DNA of 5,110 nucleotides from Bacteroidales bacterium. Its GTDB lineage: Bacteria > Bacteroidota > Bacteroidia > Bacteroidales > VadinHA17. The notes below the pieces were generated by a model. It had not been told where the DNA came from and searched no databases. It saw only the letters and a list, made by a program, of their open reading frames with translations. Location: the NCBI GenBank assembly GCA_012514255.1, contig JAAZAP010000334.1, positions 1 through 5,110 on the forward strand. Direction: 5' to 3'. Positions 4,468-5,110 of this stretch are shown in pieces (position 1 is the stretch's first letter; every line of letters begins with the position of its first letter). Both the position numbers and the translations under genes were made by a program.

Positions 4468-5110
4468 ATGCGAATGAAATATTTCCTGATATTGTTCAGC
4501 CTCCTAGCGGTCTCCTGTGCCCCCGGTGAGGAGAAGATAAACCGCAAAGCCGAGAGGATGCATGACGACATTCTTTCGATAGATACACACTGTGACACAC
4601 CCATGCGTTTCTTCAGGAGTGGCGGATTTGATCCCGGCGTACGCAATGACCTGGGAAGTGTTGACTTTCCCAGGATGAAGGAGGGAAGGCTTGATGCAGA
4701 ATTCTTTGCCATCTTTATAGGGCAGGGCCCCCGGACACCGGAGGCATATGAGCTGGCTCACAGTACCACCCTTGCCACCTTCGATTCTATCTATGCCACT
4801 CTTGCCCGTAACTCATCACAGGCTGCAATTGCACTTACCCCCGATGATGCACTGAGGCACAAGGCTGAGGGAAAGCTGGCCATATTTATAGGGATAGAGA
4901 ACGGTTATCCGGCAGGGCAGGATCTGTCAAAGATTCAGCAATATTACGATCTTGGCGCCAGGTACATCACTCTCTGCCATTCATCCAACAATGACATCTG
5001 TGATTCATCAACAGATAAATCGGGGCCTGAGCATAACGGCCTCTCTGCCTTCGGTGAGGAGGTTGTAAAGGAGATGAACAGGGTGGGGATGATGATTGAC
5101 GTGTCACATA
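4468..5110 (+). CDS. Lipoprotein M19-family dipeptidase (membrane/renal dipeptidase-like), N-terminal part, 3' truncated
   Basis: Zinc dipeptidase of peptidase family M19, hydrolysing dipeptides in the envelope. The frame is open from the ATG at 4468 to the right edge, giving 214 residues. An alternative ATG lies at 4474 (codon 3). The signal MRMKYFLILFSLLAVSC carries a lipobox-like AVSC with Cys17, so it is probably lipid-anchored. M19 metal ligands are visible: H41 and D43 in DTHCDTP, bridging E144 in GIENG, and H214 in IDVSH, the last residue before the edge. The segment RYITLCHSSNNDICDSSTD-type (165-183) is characteristic of bacterial M19 enzymes, in which an Asn-Asn-Asp follows the His. 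Later ligands (second His and Asp) lie beyond the window. The upstream sequence has no Shine-Dalgarno, as is common in Bacteroidota. It is transcribed away from the sigma cluster, so a functional link is not implied. Confidence 0.94.
   Translation, partial: MRMKYFLILFSLLAVSCAPGEEKINRKAERMHDDILSIDTHCDTPMRFFRSGGFDPGVRNDLGSVDFPRMKEGRLDAEFFAIFIGQGPRTPEAYELAHSTTLATFDSIYATLARNSSQAAIALTPDDALRHKAEGKLAIFIGIENGYPAGQDLSKIQQYYDLGARYITLCHSSNNDICDSSTDKSGPEHNGLSAFGEEVVKEMNRVGMMIDVSH

Noticed and set aside
4434..4761. Minus-strand reading frames of 92 and 85 codons opposite the dipeptidase start
   Set aside because: They are shadows of the M19 gene, which has a signal peptide and metal ligands in the plus frame.

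Overview
The window looks like a chromosomal segment of a member of the Bacteroidota, probably of the Bacteroidales/Marinilabiliales type. The reasons are the gene families (a Bacteroidota-style RNase G, an ECF sigma/anti-sigma-like pair followed by DUF4097-like and head-GIN proteins, an M19 dipeptidase lipoprotein), the general lack of strong Shine-Dalgarno sequences, and TAnnTTTG-type -7 boxes in the large intergenic region. Base composition is balanced, and there are no mobile elements, tRNAs, rRNAs or CRISPR repeats.

Layout. (1) 1-897, plus strand: the C-terminal part of ribonuclease G/E, whose N-terminus lies off the left edge. (2) 898-1017: a short convergent intergenic gap with a 10-bp GC-rich hairpin. 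(3) 4020-1018, minus strand: a four-gene cluster reading ECF sigma factor, membrane anti-sigma-like protein, periplasmic DUF4097-like beta-repeat protein, head-GIN (DUF2807-like) lipoprotein. The first three overlap by 8 and 11 bp. The fourth is separated by 73 bp that hold a terminator-like palindrome and what looks like its own promoter. (4) 4021-4467: a 447-bp divergent intergenic region with the sigma promoter, an inverted repeat, a plus-strand promoter box and a classic intrinsic terminator with no gene in front of it, so a small RNA is possible. (5) 4468 to the right edge, plus strand: the N-terminal part of a lipoprotein M19 (membrane/renal-type) dipeptidase.

How the genes work together. 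The minus-strand cluster reads as a cell-surface signalling unit. A sigma factor is held by, or tuned through, a single-pass membrane partner with a long periplasmic helical domain, and it is co-expressed with two exported beta-repeat proteins, one soluble or periplasmic and one lipid-anchored. The most informative observation is that the same 10-bp minus-strand word, TCATGCAACT, occurs in front of both the sigma gene and the GIN lipoprotein gene. In each case TGCAAC is followed after exactly 16 bases by CGTC or GGTC, which is the layout of an ECF -35/-10 promoter. This suggests that the sigma factor controls its own operon and, from an internal promoter, the terminal lipoprotein gene. That is inferred from sequence alone.
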